Origin: Dipteronia dyeriana
Lineage: Eukaryota; Streptophyta; Magnoliopsida; Sapindales; Sapindaceae
DNA length: 64,000 nt
Direction of reading: 5' to 3'
NCBI GenBank assembly: GCA_032871835.1
Contig: CM065297.1
Span: forward strand, 26,483,598 to 26,547,597
Both the position numbers and the translations under genes were made by a program. The notes below the pieces were generated by a model. That model made no database searches and was not told where the DNA came from. It saw nothing but the letters and a program-made list of their open reading frames with translations. Positions 1 to 12,575 of the stretch are shown here, piece by piece (position 1 is the first letter of the stretch; every line of letters starts with the position of its first letter).

Positions 1-187
1 AACCTGACCTATCTGTTTCTGCTCACAGTAATTTTTATTCTTAGAAGAAAATGAGAAAGCATACAAGCCAACGTCGTGATGCTCGGGTTAGAGTTCAGGT
101 GTTGAATGAGAATGATGTAGATTAGATACATCGGGTGACTCGTATACATTTTTCCAATGAGCGCGTATGCGCTTATGGCGTCGATTT
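1..187 (+). pseudogene. Gypsy T1 antisense ORF, fragment 1
   Basis: A short stretch readable from about position 51 in one frame with one stop, rich in Arg and charged residues, ending near a NERVCAYG-like segment. It ends abruptly where sequence matching the LTR of copia A begins. From its position and the way its reading resumes at 8447 and 14590, I infer that it is the N-terminal part of the additional ORF that Tat-lineage gypsy elements carry antisense to pol. On its own the fragment is too short and decayed to identify; the assignment rests on context. Confidence 0.35.
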
Positions 188-965
188 ACCATATTTACTC
201 ATATGATCACATTTTGAACTTGGATATTTTGACTTGTCTAGAAGCCATGTTTCAATAGACACTACTGAAAACTTAACGTTAAGATTTAATATCCAATACC
301 TCAAAAAATCCATATGACGATATTCTACTCTCATCAAATAGATAGAGTCACGATGTCCATATCTATAAATGAAGTCTTCTATCGATTAATAAATGAATAC
401 CACCAAACAATCGAGGATAGACTATGCTAGTAAATCGTACTCATTGATAGCTCAAATGATAACAGTTGCAACCATAAGTCCATCATTTATCTTAGGATTG
501 AGATAGACTTTCCAATTGTCTTCAAGTGAAAAACTTTTATCCATTGACAGTTTTAGATAAAATATCTCATTGTGATCCGATTCAATGTACCCAGTGCACT
601 AGATTCTTTTGCCTAAAGACACTACATTTTGATGATTTTAGACTCATCATAACACATTTGATCCCACTCAAATGCTAGCAAAAGAATCTACAACTTCAAC
701 AAAATAAAGGTGCCCAACCTTTATTTTAAGTTGTGAATATTATTCAAGACTAACTAAAGAATTGTGTCTACCTCATACATATCCAGATGTACGAACAATT
801 CTTCTTTTCTCATAGTTTTTTGACCTTATGATTATTTACTATTGATAACTATAATAATTAAACTATAAATGATATAAGATTTGTTAATCTAGACATCACT
901 TTTATTAATATGAAAAGTTTATTAAATAAATAATTATACTCTTGCTATCGATCATAATCTTAACA
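188..965 (-). repeat. 3' LTR of copia A, truncated
   Basis: This matches the last 780 bases of the copia A 5' LTR (7670-8446) closely, including the inner end that reads ...CTTGCTATCG ATCATAATC..AACA. It lacks the remaining 1.6 kb of the LTR: homology starts at CCATATTTACTC near 188 and the sequence to the left is unrelated. The element lies on the minus strand, so this is its downstream LTR with its far end lost. Confidence 0.85.
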
Positions 966-976
966 ATCTCCCACTT
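966..976 (-). other. Polypurine tract of copia A
   Basis: On the minus strand this reads AAGTGGGAGAT immediately before the LTR, the usual place for the plus-strand primer of reverse transcription. The same tract precedes the 3' LTR of copia B at 31277-31287. Confidence 0.8.
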
Positions 977-1024
977 GCTTTTTAGCAAATGTGTCATATC
1001 TCTCATCCACATGTTCTCTAGATG

Positions 1025-2604
1025 TCAATCAAAACTCTTTTGTGGAAGAGCCTTTATAAAGGGATCCGCTAGATTTTCTACTGACGCGATCCTGGTAATT
1101 GTCACATCACCCCTAAACACAATTTCCCTCAGATGATGATACTTTCTTTCAATGTGTTTCCTTCTCTTATGACTTCTTTGTTCTCTCAAATTATCCAATG
1201 ATCCACTATTGTTATAATAGATAGTGATCTGTTTATTCGCATCAGGAACCACTTCCAAGTCAATCAAGAATTGGTGAAGCCAAACAACCTCTTTGGCAGC
1301 CTCGCATGCGGCAACATACTCGGCTTCCATTGTGGGATCAACAATAGAAGATTGCTTGATACTCTTCCATATGATTCCCCCTACTCCAAGTGTAAATACG
1401 GATCCTGATTTTGATCTTCTGGTGTTAGAATTCGATTAGAAATCGGTATCTGTATACCCAATGGGAATTAAATCCCCCTAAGACTATACAAGCATATAAT
1501 ATCTCGTTCTCCTGAGATACTTGAAAATATGCTTGACTGCCGTCCTTTGATCAGAAACAGGTTTCAATTGAAACCTGCTAACTATGCCCACAACAAAACA
1601 AATATCTGGTCTAGTGCAGAGCATTGCATACATGAGACTTCCAACTACCGATGCGTATGAAGCCCTACTCATGAATTGCTTTTCATGCTCATTCTTAGGA
1701 ACTTGTTCCTTAGAAATTTTGATTCCATGTCTGAAAGGTAACATACCTTTATTGGAATCTTGCATGGAAAACCTAGATAAGATTTTATCTATGTATGAAG
1801 CTTGGGATAATGCAATCATTCTATTCTTTCTATCCATTATGACTTGGATACCAAGAATATAACTTGCTTCTCCTATATCCTTCATATTAAATTGTTTTGC
1901 TAACCATTCTTTTATTGATGTCAACACACCTACATCGTTTTCGATGAGTAGCATGTCATCAACGTAAAGAACTAAGAAAACCAACTTGTCACCTTTAATC
2001 CTTTTGTATACACAAGGTTCATCAAGGTTTTGAATAAATCCAAAACTTTTCATGGCTTGATTGAACCTTTTGTTCCAGGATCTGGATGCTTGCTTCAACC
2101 CATATATGGATCTTTGAAACTTGCATACCATTTTCCTCTTGGCCTTTTTCAACGAATCCTTCTGGTTGCATCATATAGATGCTTTCTTCAAGACTTCTAT
2201 TAAGGAAAGTTGTCTTGATGTCCATTGACCAAATCTCTTGGTCTAGAGATGCCGCAATGGATAAGAGTATCCTAATGGATTTAAGTATGGCCACAAGAGA
2301 GAAGGTTTCCTCATAATCGATACATTCCTTCTGTGTGTAATCTTTAGCTACCAATCTAGCTTTAAAGGTTTCCACCTTTCCATCCATTCCTCTCTTCCTC
2401 ATGTGTACCCACTAGCACCCAATGAGTTTTATCCCTTTAGGCAAGTGTACAAGAGACCAAACTTTGTTTTTGATCATAAGTTCACTTTTGGATATCATTG
2501 CCTTTTGCCAATGGCGACAATCAACATCTTCTATTGCCTCCTTGTATGTATAGGAATCATCATTGTCCGAGAGATTCTCTACAAATTCTTCTAGATCAAT
2601 GTAT
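1025..2604 (-). pseudogene. Copia A reverse transcriptase and RNase H
   Basis: Read on the minus strand, 2402 down to about 2150 gives the start of a copia reverse transcriptase (KARLVAK-YTQKE, then MDIKTTFLN). A frameshift near 2150 moves to the frame of 2152-1484, with SIYGLKQASRSW, the catalytic LYVDDMLLI at about 1940 and SLMYAMLCTRPDI. RNase H follows with MEAEYVAACEAAKE at 1330 and a HIERKYHHLRE block near 1150. Stops lie between 1484 and 1330. In an intact element this domain copies the RNA into DNA and removes the RNA strand. Domain order after integrase is diagnostic of copia. Function is lost through at least one frameshift and several stops. Confidence 0.88.
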
Positions 2605-3946
2605 CTCTCGGGTTATCTACTAACCCTCCCACTACGACGAGGTATGGTATATTGTTGATCTTGTGTTGATGTGGAACTTACAATTGGGCTAGGTTGTGAA
2701 ACCTCTTGTGGAATTGTATCTCCTGAAAGGTCATTTAGGACAATTACACTTTTATGCACAAAATTATTCATATAGTCCTCTTCTAGAAATTTAGCATTTG
2801 TCAAAATAAATACATTAAGATCTGAAGAACTATAGAAATAATATGCTTTTGTTCCTTTTCGATACCGTACAAATATGCTTGTTTCTGAACGGGACTCCAT
2901 CTTTTTCGTATTTCCTTTTAACACGTGCACAGGACATCCAAATATCCTTAAGTGTTATAAACTAGGCTTTCACCCAGTCCATAACTCATGCGATGTTTTA
3001 GGAACCGAATTAGATGTACATGATTTAGAATGTACATAGCGGTTTGTAAAGCATATCCCAAAAAGAATTAGGGAGCGTTAAATAACTTAGCATAGACCTA
3101 ACCATTTCCAAAATAGTTCTATTTCTCCTTTCTGCCACCCCATTTTGTTGAGGTGTACCTGGCGCAGAAAACTGAGAAATTATCTCATTATCAATAAGAT
3201 TGCTTAAACTCACCAGATAGATATTCTCCATCACGATTAGACCTCAAGATTTTTATACTTTTCTCAAGCTTATTTTCAACTTTAGCTTTAAATGCTTTGA
3301 ACATGTCCAAAGCATCTGACTTATGTCTCATGAGATACACATAACCAAATCTTGAGTAATCATCTGTGAAAATAATGAATTACTCATATCCACCCTTAGC
3401 TTGAATGCTCATAGGACCATACACATCAGTGTGTATCAATCCTAAACATTCAGTGAATCTTGTGCCTTTGGTCGTGAACGACCTTTTGGTAATCTTACCT
3501 TGCAAACAAGATTCACAAGTTGGTAGATCGTTAACCTTTAAGTCACTTAAAGGTCCATCACTAACCAAACTTTTGATCCTGTTAAGGTTAATATGACCTA
3601 TGCACAAATGCCATACGTAGGTTTCATCTTCTGATAATTTTACTCTTTTATGATTATGTTGCATTAATTTCCTGTCGAACAAGTTAGAGATATTGTTACG
3701 CAAATAGAGTATACCGTTTTCCAATGTACCTTTGCAAATAAATTTACTATTCATACTAATAATTAAAGCTTTATTAAAAGTAGCCGAATATCTAAATTTA
3801 TTTAAACAAGAAACTAGAATTAAATTCCTCTTGAATTGTGGTACATAATAAACGTTTATTAAATCTAAATGCCTATGCGAATCTAAATTGATTATAATAT
3901 CTCTCACTACCCTAGTAGACACCAACGCTCTGTTGCCTAAACGCAA
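2605..3946 (-). pseudogene. Copia A GAG-pre-integrase domain and integrase
   Basis: The segment 3946-3380 (minus) starts inside the protease-to-integrase linker (LRLGN-type motif), runs through VYYVPQFKRNL and the His-Cys zinc-binding module (WHLCIGHIN, then CESCLQGK), and reaches the first catalytic Asp in IHTDVYGPMS. A stop at 3380 breaks the core. The second block reads LRSNRDGEY near 3230; in this family the usual motif is LRSD-x-GGE, so the second catalytic Asp appears to be Asn. The glutamate block NGVAERRNRT is intact at about 3140. The C-terminal part is at 2930-2613. An intact integrase would insert the cDNA into the genome; this one has a stop, frameshifts and a changed active site. 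Confidence 0.88.
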
Positions 3947-4688
3947 GTTGAATTGATTTTCATTCGGTCTCTTCCTTTCCCGAAACCCCTTCTAGTTAGG
4001 CCCAAGTTGCTTTTTCTTCTGTTGTTTCTTGACCTTCTTACGGGTCTTAACAGTAGAAACTTTACTAACCGTATGAATATCTTAACCCTTGCCTTTCACT
4101 AGAATCTTTTCGGTGCTTTGAACATCTTGCATCAGGCCTTGCAAGGTGTATTCCTTATTTGTTCAAAGTGTAGTCCAAATTAAATTGATCAAAGGAATCC
4201 GACAGTGAGTTGACAATCATGTCAATTTTTGTCTCACCATCTATCTCAGCACCATTCAGTTCAACAATGTTGAGATATGCTATAACTTTCATCATGTGAT
4301 CTTTCACAGCCTGTTCAAGTTTCATCCTAAGATTCATAAAAGCAGTCACTGCCTCTCTCTTAGTCGTCCTAGACCTCATAGTAAACATCTCCTCTAGAGA
4401 CATCATTATATCAGCAGCAGTATCCATTCCTTCATGTAGTTGTTGCAACACGTCGAAGATGGCGGCCATAATGTAACATTTAGCCATCTTATCAGAAGAC
4501 TCCCACTGCTGATACTCATCTCTTTGCTCCTGAGTAGATTCATCAGTAGGAGTAGGTGGTTTATGAGTGAATAGAATGAACTTATTCTTTTCAGCTTGCA
4601 ACAACAACCCAATATTCCTTTTCCATGTGACATTGTTATCATCAGTTAAAGTATTATCTTTTAGGATGTTGATTAGGGATGAGGTCAT
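3947..4688 (-). pseudogene. Copia A gag
   Basis: ATG at 4688 (minus) begins MTSSLINILKDN, followed by TWKRNIGLLLQAEK, the N-terminus of the UBN2-type gag domain of plant copia elements, which packages element RNA. An upstream in-frame ATG at 4706 exists, but the copies A2 and B align at 4688. The frame shifts at about 4158, within the LNNKEYTL block. The following 200 bases read Lys-rich linker (KKVKKQQKKK) with further stops. Unlike copy B there is no CCHC zinc knuckle: the sequence goes from the Lys-rich linker straight to the LRLGN motif, so the knuckle and the DSG active site of the protease are both deleted. Confidence 0.85.
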
Positions 4689-6056
4689 GATTTCTTTTAA
4701 TAACAAAAATTATATGAGTAAACAATCATGATATAACACTTTTTTATATTTATCTTGAGTTAAATAAAATAATTCAATCGTAAAATTCAACGGTGATCCA
4801 ACACCCATAAATGCCACTCCTCCTTTAGGAGTTCACACCATTTACTAGTTGGACTAGGCCCACATAATTGTTAACATAACAACCAACGTTTTCAATTTTA
4901 GCCTTGTGATTTTATTAACAAGAACTCTTCGGAGGATATTAATAAACTCACAGTGAGTGTGTTACCAAGTTATCGACCTTCAATATATTCCCTCACGAAA
5001 ATCCCTTCTTTTGGGAGTAGATATCGTTTGGGTTAATTGTCTAGTCTATCCTTATAAGGAAGTATCTTGCTAAATTTCATTCATGAATACCCCTTAGGGG
5101 GTTATTACACGAAACATATAGCTCAACTAAACTTGGAGGCCATAGGTGTTCCAAAACACCTTCTCCCACTCAATAATTTATGGCGTGTGATCGAATTCCA
5201 TAAAATGATTTACCAAGTTATCTAGATGCCAATTAGATACCTAAATCATTCAATGCATGTTCATACCAAAAGAGATATATGAGTGGCACTCCTATTATAT
5301 ATGACATAATATCAAACAATGACAAATATTGCAATATTTACAAAAATATAAATAGATACAATTTTGGTCCATCCTAGAAAAGCAAGTAAATTACATATGT
5401 CTTGGAATACAAAACACTCCTTTCTTAGCGAACAAGTCTTCACGCGACCTTCGCTGTTTGGACTCCGTCGGCTGCCTCCCATCGGTGTGCTCACCCTCGG
5501 CTCCCTCCCATTGGCGTGAGCAGCCCACAACCCCATGAAGGGGGCTGCCGTGCGCAGCCCATGCCACAACAATCGTGGTTGTGTGCTCTTCGCATGCACG
5601 TTTGTTGTTATGGCTCGCACGGTCCCAAACTTGTTCCAGTTGCTTCCAATTCTTCAAACCTTCGAGTCTTCGATACTTGAATGTATTACAGAAGACTTTT
5701 AAATATAAAAAATACTGCAGTTTTGTTTATTACAATATAGTGCAGATTTTTTTAATTACAATATCAAAATAAAAAAAATTTAGCAACTACAAAGATAAAA
5801 ATTATGGCAATGATAGGCCACCCTTCTTATTACAATCCCAAAACGAAAATACATTCAAATTCTAGTATCAAAGTTGAGCAATAACAAGCCATATATAAAA
5901 CATATATAATATATATATAAAAATATATATCCATATATTCCAATGTAAATTTATATACGAATACCTAGAGTGTCATCTCTTTCTAAAACATGCATATATA
6001 CAATAAAAAGAAAATGATTCACGTACACATACATCAATTAATCAAGTGTACAACCA
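4689..6056 (-). other. Copia A 5' leader (non-coding) with GC-rich island
   Basis: About 1.4 kb between primer site and gag, similar over most of its length to 11202-12575 of A2, and in its gag-proximal part to 25223-25867 of B. It holds a GC-rich island at about 5436-5640 in otherwise AT-rich sequence, with repeats of a GGCTGC/GCAGCC word that can pair. Short ORFs through the island are not shared cleanly enough between copies to call a protein. A long structured leader may carry packaging signals; that is inference. Confidence 0.6.
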
Positions 6057-6069
6057 GGCTTTGATACCA
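6057..6069 (-). other. Primer binding site of copia A
   Basis: On the minus strand TGGTATCAAAGCC starts three bases after the LTR end. It matches the initiator tRNA-Met primer site common in plant copia elements (TGGTATCAGAGCC, as in A2) with one change. Confidence 0.85.
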
Positions 6070-6071
6070 AT

Positions 6072-8446
6072 TGTAGGGAAAATCGCACAACGGAAGCGTG
6101 AAAATTAGGGTTTTGATATATTTTTTTAAAAAAATCCCTTTACAAGAAAGAACCTTAACCCTAGATTAATTGATGTTATTAAAAGTGTCGTACCTTTTTT
6201 TTTTGTGACGATAGAACTAGCGTCGAATTGAATCTATAAGATCTTCCAATCCAATCATGAACGTGAATAACCAGGAGTGTGGACTCCCTTTCTTTAAATT
6301 GTATATCTGAGGATGGAAACAAACAAAATCTTTTTCTTTGTTAGTGACGATAATCCTCCAAGAGAAAAACCAAGAACGTCTGGTCACTTATGGATTATCA
6401 ATAAATTTGATTGAAACTCGCGTGAACCTTGATTCGATGTTGTACACAAAACCCTTTTGATGCAAAGGATACTAGTGTACTATCGAAAACAAAAACGTTC
6501 CCTATTTTCTCTATGCTTGGCCGAATTCTTCACACAATGAGTTTGACGATGTTTTTTATATAACAATAAAAAAACTTCTCACACCAAAAATTAAGGATTG
6601 GTCGAAATTTTAGATAGGAGTATATATAGGTGGCCAAAAATTCTTCTAGAAAGAGGATTTCTACTTCACCAAGACTCCTATCAAAATTTGGATTCAATCC
6701 TCTTAAAAAGAGGATTTCTTTTACACACCAAGACTCCTAATGTATTTAGTTTAGGATACCTAATCCTCTCTTAAGAAGGATTTACTTTGTGGGCAAGAAT
6801 CATATCCTTAGGTGGATGTACTTGGTGACCAATAATCCTTTTCCAAAAAGAATTATTTTCTACACTAAGACTCCTAATCCAACTCAAATACTGTATTTAT
6901 TCAATAACCAATTATTAAATATAAATAAATTGTGACTAACTTAAAACTTTCTAATTTGACCAATTGTCAATTAAAGTTTTAATAGCAATCAAATACTTCC
7001 TAATTTGATTAGATAAATAAATTCATGTGATTTATCTACATATCAAATATAGTATTTGATACTTATTATATTACTAACAATAATATTACAATAGGAGACC
7101 TACTCCTACTAGGAAAAAAGATTTTGACTTTTAATTAATTAAATAATTAATTTCCATTTAATTAAATAATAAAATAAAAAACAATGTATTAAGCTAATAT
7201 AGTTAGCCTTGCCGCCGAAGACCACACATGGGGTATATATATTATTTTTCTTATTTTATTAAATCTATTGGACCTAAATAAAAAGTCCACATGTGAACTA
7301 GAACCATTTTTTCAAAAAGAAACAAGTTCACATGCCTCAATACAATTCTAAATGGACCCATAAATTTGTCTGGTAGAATATATCAAGAGATCCACGCAAG
7401 TTCGTGTGGATTGAAGATCTTGACGGGCTATCAAAATTTAAGCTCCAATAGACACGACCCAATCACAACCAATAAACGATTCACTTAGGTCCGATCTATT
7501 AATTTTAGTTCATACCACTAAAAAACTAAAATTGAACTCTTAAATAAAGATAGAATAAGTTAATATTGCTCATTCATACCCTAGACAACTTTATTGGAGA
7601 TAGTTTATCCTCGTGAAGAATACCAGTAATCACCAAGAGCTCATAGACCGCCTATAGCTCTCCAAGTCACCATATTTACTCATATGACCACATTTTGAAC
7701 TTGGATATTTTGACTTGTCTAGAAACCATGTTTCAATAGACACTATTGAAAAATTAACGTCAAGATTTAATATCCATTACCTCAAAATATCTATATGACG
7801 ATATTCTACTCTCATCAAATAGATAGAGTCACGATGTCCATATCTATAAATGAAGTCCTCTATCGATTAATAAATGAATACCACCAAACAATCGAGGATA
7901 GACTATGCTAGAAAATCGTACTCATTGATAGCTCAAATGATAACAGTTGCAACCATAAGTCCATAATTTATCTCAGGATTGAGATAGACTATCCGATTGT
8001 CTTCAAGTGAAAAACTTTTATCCATTGACGGTTTTGGATAATGTATTTCATTGTGATCCTATTCAATGCACCCATTACACTAGATTCTTTTGCCTAAAGA
8101 CACTACATTTTGATGATTTTAGACTCATCTTAACACATTTGATCCCACTCAAATTCTAGCAAGAGAATCTACAACTTTAACAAAATAAAGGTGCACAACC
8201 TTTATTTTAAGTTGTGAATATTATTCAAGACTAACTAAAGAATTGTGCCTTCCTAATTTGTATCCAGATGTACGAACAATTCTTTTTTTCTCATAGTTTT
8301 TTGACCTTATGATTATTTACTTTTGATAAATATAATAATTAAACTGTAAATGCTATAAGATTTGTTAATCTAGAAATCAGTTTTATTAATATGAAAAGAT
8401 TGTTAAACATATTATTATACTCTTGCTATCGAGCATAATCCCAACA
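6072..8446 (-). repeat. 5' LTR of copia A
   Basis: 2375-bp LTR. On the minus strand it starts TGTTGGGATTATGCTC and ends TTTTCCCTACA. Both ends are fixed by the neighbouring primer site and by six other family-A LTR copies in the window (188, 8771, 14346, 22725, 31288 and 55258). Antisense short ORFs inside it have no support as genes. Confidence 0.9.
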
Positions 8447-8770
8447 TGTGGAATCATCCGTTTGGGATGGTGGCTATTTATGGGGAAATGCTCTGTTGTG
8501 GCATAACACTCCCTTTTCAACCTTTTATCACTCTATTCCTAGCAGAAACATGAATTTCTCCAGTCCAACTTGCTCTGAATAGCTATAGGATTTTGATGTG
8601 CATGTGGCACATGTCGAAGAAATAGGTTTACCCACGCCTAGACCTCATGAAATTAGGCACTTCTATAATTTTAGGCAATCTGGTCGGATGGAGACTTACT
8701 TTCTCCTTTCTAGTCAGCCTGTCATTTAGATCCCGGATGGGGTAGATATTGATGGGACGGTAAAAGCGTC
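8447..8770 (+). pseudogene. Gypsy T1 antisense ORF, fragment 2
   Basis: 324 bases between two copia elements. One frame reads a hydrophobic segment (MVAIYGEMLCC, then LPFQPFITLFLAE, then QLALNSYRILM), and a second frame reads YNFRQSGRMETYFLLSS and ends IDGTVKAS just before the LTR at 8771. These resemble the conserved core of the plant transposon-associated protein found as an additional ORF in Tat-lineage gypsy elements. A frameshift separates the halves and stops are present. The reading resumes at 14590 (APTENKKKSF), so the A2 insertion split one ORF. Confidence 0.5.
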
Positions 8771-11186
8771 TGTTTGGATTATGCTCGATAGCAATAGTAT
8801 AATAATGTATTTGACAATCTTTTCATATTAATAAAGTGATTTCTATTTTAACAAATCTTATAGCATTTATAGTTTAATTATTATAATTGTCTAAAGTAAA
8901 TAATCATAAGGTCAAAAGACTATGAGAAAAGAAGAATATTTCATACATCTAGATATGTATGAGGTAGACACAATTCTTTAGTTAGTCTTGAATAACATTC
9001 ACAACTTAAGATAAAAGGTCGGGTGCTTTTATCTTGTTAAAGTTATAGATTCTTTTGCTAGCATTTGAGTGGGATCAAATGTGTTATGATGAGTCTAAAA
9101 TCATCTAAGTGTGGTGTTTTTGGGCAAAGGAATATATTGCACTTGAATAAGATGAAAATGAAATACTTTATCTAGAACCGTCAATGGATAAAAGTTTTCA
9201 TTTGAAGACAATCGGAGAATCTATCTCAATCTTGAGATAAATGATGGACTTATGGTTGCAAGTGTTATCATTTGAGCTATCAATGAGTACGATTATATAA
9301 CATAGTCTATCCTCGATAGTTTGGTGGTATTCATTTGTCAATCGATAGAGGACTTCATTTATAGATATGGACATCGTGGCTCCATTTATTGAATTAGAGT
9401 AGAATACCATCATATGGATGTTTTGAGGTATTGGATATTAAATCTTAACGTTAATTTTTCAATAGTGTCTATTGAAACATGGCTTCTAGACAAGTCAAAA
9501 TATCCAAGTTCAAAATGTGATCATATGAGTAAATATGGTAATTTTGAGAGCTATAGGCGGACTATGAGATCTTGGCGATTGCTGGTATTCTTCACGAGGA
9601 TACACTTTCTCCAATAAGGTTGTCTAGGGTATGAATGGGTAACATCAACTTATTCTATCTTTATTTAAGAGTTCAATTTTAGTTCTTTAGTGGAATGAAC
9701 TAAAATTAAATAGATTGGACCTAAGTGAATCATTTGTTGATTGTGATTGGGTTGTGTCTATTGGAGCTTAAATTTAGATAGCCCGCTAAGATCCCCAATC
9801 CACACGAACTTGCATGGATCACTTGATATATTCTACCGGACCAATTTAGGGGTCTATCTAGAATAGTATTAAGGTATGTGAACTTGTTTCTTTATGTAAG
9901 AATGAGTCTAGTTCACATGTGGACATTTTTATTAAGGTCCAATGGATTTAATAAAATAAGAAAAATAATATATGGCCTATATACATGTGTTGGGCGGCAA
10001 TGCTATTAAGAATAACTTAAATTATATTATTTTTATTTTATTATTTAATTAAATGGAAGTTAATTAATTTGTTGATAAATTAATTATTTAATTAAAAGCC
10101 AAAATCTTTTTCCTAATAAGAGTTGGTCTCCTAAAATTATACTATTGTTGGTAGTATAATTAATATTAACAACTATATTTGATAAGTAGATAAATAAAAG
10201 GAATTAGTTATCTAATCAAATTAGGAAGTCTTTAATATGGTTACAAATACACTATTGAGTTGGATTATGAGTCTTGGTGTATGATAGAATTCATTTAGAA
10301 AAGGATTCTTAACCACCAAGTAAATCTACCTAAGGAAATGATTCTTAACTACCAAGTAAATCCTTCTTAGGAAAGGATTTGTGATCCTAATATATATCCA
10401 ATGAAATTTCGACCAGCCCATATATATATATATAATAGGATAGAATTCCTTTTAGATAAGGATTCTTAACTACCAAATAAATCCACCTGAGGAAAGGATT
10501 CTTGCCAACCAAGTAAATTCTCCTTAGGAGAGGATTTATGATCATATATATACGTATGTTAATTTCGGCCAGCCTAAGTTTTTCTATGAGATGAATTTCG
10601 GCCATGCTAAGCAATTTTCAATAAGAGAATTTGGCCTAGCAAGAGAGAATTTTAAGGGAGAAAAAATTGTTTTTTACTCTGGACAAAATTCGACCAACTC
10701 ATAGAGATAGTGTGAATTCGGCCAAGAAGAGAAAAAGGGGGACATTTTTGTTTTTGATAGTACACTAGTATCCTTTGCATCAAAAGGGTTTTGTGTACAA
10801 CATTGAATCAAGGTTCACGTGAGTTTTAATTAAATTGATTGATAATTCAAAAGTGACCGGACGTTCTTGGTTGTTCTCTTGGAGGATTATTGTGACTTAC
10901 AAAGAAGAAGATTTTGTTTGTTTACATCATCAGGTATACAATTTAAAGAAAGGGAGCCCACACTCCTAGGTGATTCACCTTCGTGATTGGATTGGAAGAT
11001 CTTACGGATTCAATTCGACGCTGGTTCAATCGTCACGAAAAAAAAGGTACGATTTTTTTTATATACATCAATTAATCTAGGGTTAAGATTCTTATTATTA
11101 AAAGAGAAATTTTTTATTTATACGCAAACACTAATTTTCATTTTTATCACGCTTCCGTTGCATTTTTGAACCATTTTTTCCCTTTA
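8771..11186 (+). repeat. 5' LTR of copia A2
   Basis: 2416-bp LTR, plus orientation, starting TGTTTGGATTATGCTC and ending just before AT and the primer site at 11189. It aligns along its length with the copia A 5' LTR. The five bases before it (GCGTC, 8766-8770) pair with GCGCC at 14590-14594 as a likely target duplication with one change. Confidence 0.88.
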
Positions 11187-11188
11187 AT

Positions 11189-11201
11189 TGGTATCAGAGC
11201 C
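11189..11201 (+). other. Primer binding site of copia A2
   Basis: TGGTATCAGAGCC, the common plant copia site for initiator tRNA-Met, three bases downstream of the LTR end. Confidence 0.92.
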
Positions 11202-11325
11202 AGGTTGTACCCTTGATTAATTGATGTATGTGTTCGTGAATCTTTTTCTTTTTATTGTAAATATGCATGTTTTATAAAGAGATGACACTCTAGGTATTCG
11301 CATATATATTTACATTGGAATGTAT

Positions 11326-11366
<41 letters not shown>

Positions 11367-12575
11367 GGTTTGTTATTGCTCAATTTTGGTCCTAAAATTC
11401 AATGTATTTTGTTTTGGGATTGTAACAAGAAGGGCGGACTATCATCGCCATAATTTCCTTCTTGGTAGTTTCTAAGTTTTTGTTGTTGTTGTTGTTGTTG
11501 TTGTAATAAAAAAAATGGCAGTATTTTATTATTTAAAATTCTTCTATAATATATTCATGTTTCGAAGACTCGAAGGTTTAAAGAATTAGGATCAACCGGA
11601 ACAAGTTTAGGACCGTGCGAGCCGTAACAATGAACGTGCGTGCGACGAGCGTACAACCATGTTTGTTGTGGCATGGGCTGTGCACGGCAGCCCTTTTGGT
11701 AACCATGGGCTGCGCATGGCAGCCCTTTATGGGTTTGTGGCATGCACACACCCATTTATAAGGGCGAAGGGTGCGCACGCCCATGGGAGGCAGCCGAGAG
11801 AGTCCGACGACGATGGTCGCGTAAAGACTTGTTCTCCAAGAAAAGAGTTTTTTGTATTTCAAGACATGTAATTTACTTACTTTTCTAGGATTGATCCAAA
11901 TTTAAGTTTTTTATATTTTTTGTAAATATTGCAATGTTTGTCATTGTTTGATAACATGTCATATAGAATAGGAGTGCCAATCATATATCTCTTTTGGTAT
12001 GAACATGCATTGAATGGTTTAAGTATCTATATTGGCATCTAGATAACTTGGTAAATCATTCTTTGGAATTCGATCACACACCTTAAACAATTGAGTGGGA
12101 GAAGGTGTTTTGTAGCACCTACGGCCTCCGAGTTTAGTTGAGCTTTATGTTTCGTGAATAACCCCTCAAGGGGTATTCATGAATGGAATTTAGCAAGATA
12201 CTTCCTTACAAGGATAGACTAGACAATTAGCCTAAACGATATCTAATCCCAAAGAAGGGATATTCGTGAGGGATTATATTGAAGGTCCATAACTTGGTAT
12301 TACACTCAATGTAATTTTATTAATATTCTCCCAAGAGTTCTTGTCAACAAAATTACAAGGCTAAAATTGAAAAAGTTGGTTGTTATGTTAACAATTAGGT
12401 GGGACCTAGTCCAACTAGTAAATGTTGCGAACTCCCAAAGAAGGCATGACATTTATGGGTGTTGGATCACCGTTGAATTTTTACGATTGAATTATTTTGT
12501 TTAATTCAAGATAAATATTCAAAAGTCCTATATCATGATTGTTTACTTATATAATTTTGTTTTTAAAAATAAATC
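11202..12575 (+). other. Copia A2 leader with microsatellites and GC-rich island
   Basis: Non-coding leader homologous to 4689-6056. It contains a TA run at about 11331-11359, a TTG run at about 11481-11503 and a GC-rich island at about 11625-11850. The island has two close hairpins of the form GGGCTG-loop-CAGCCC at about 11685-11730. The last 650 bases are the part shared with copia B from 25223 on. Confidence 0.6.

Larger units (their letters stand above)
188..8446 (-). mobile_element. Copia A, Ty1/copia LTR retrotransposon (family A)
   Basis: Element on the minus strand: 5' LTR at 6072-8446, tRNA-Met-type primer site at 6057-6069, 1.4-kb leader, gag, pol in copia order (integrase, reverse transcriptase, RNase H), polypurine tract at 966-976 and a truncated 3' LTR. 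It interrupts the antisense ORF of gypsy T1, which continues at 8447. Because the left LTR is truncated, no target duplication can be tested. Gag and pol carry stops and frameshifts and the protease active site is missing, so it cannot move by itself. Confidence 0.88.
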
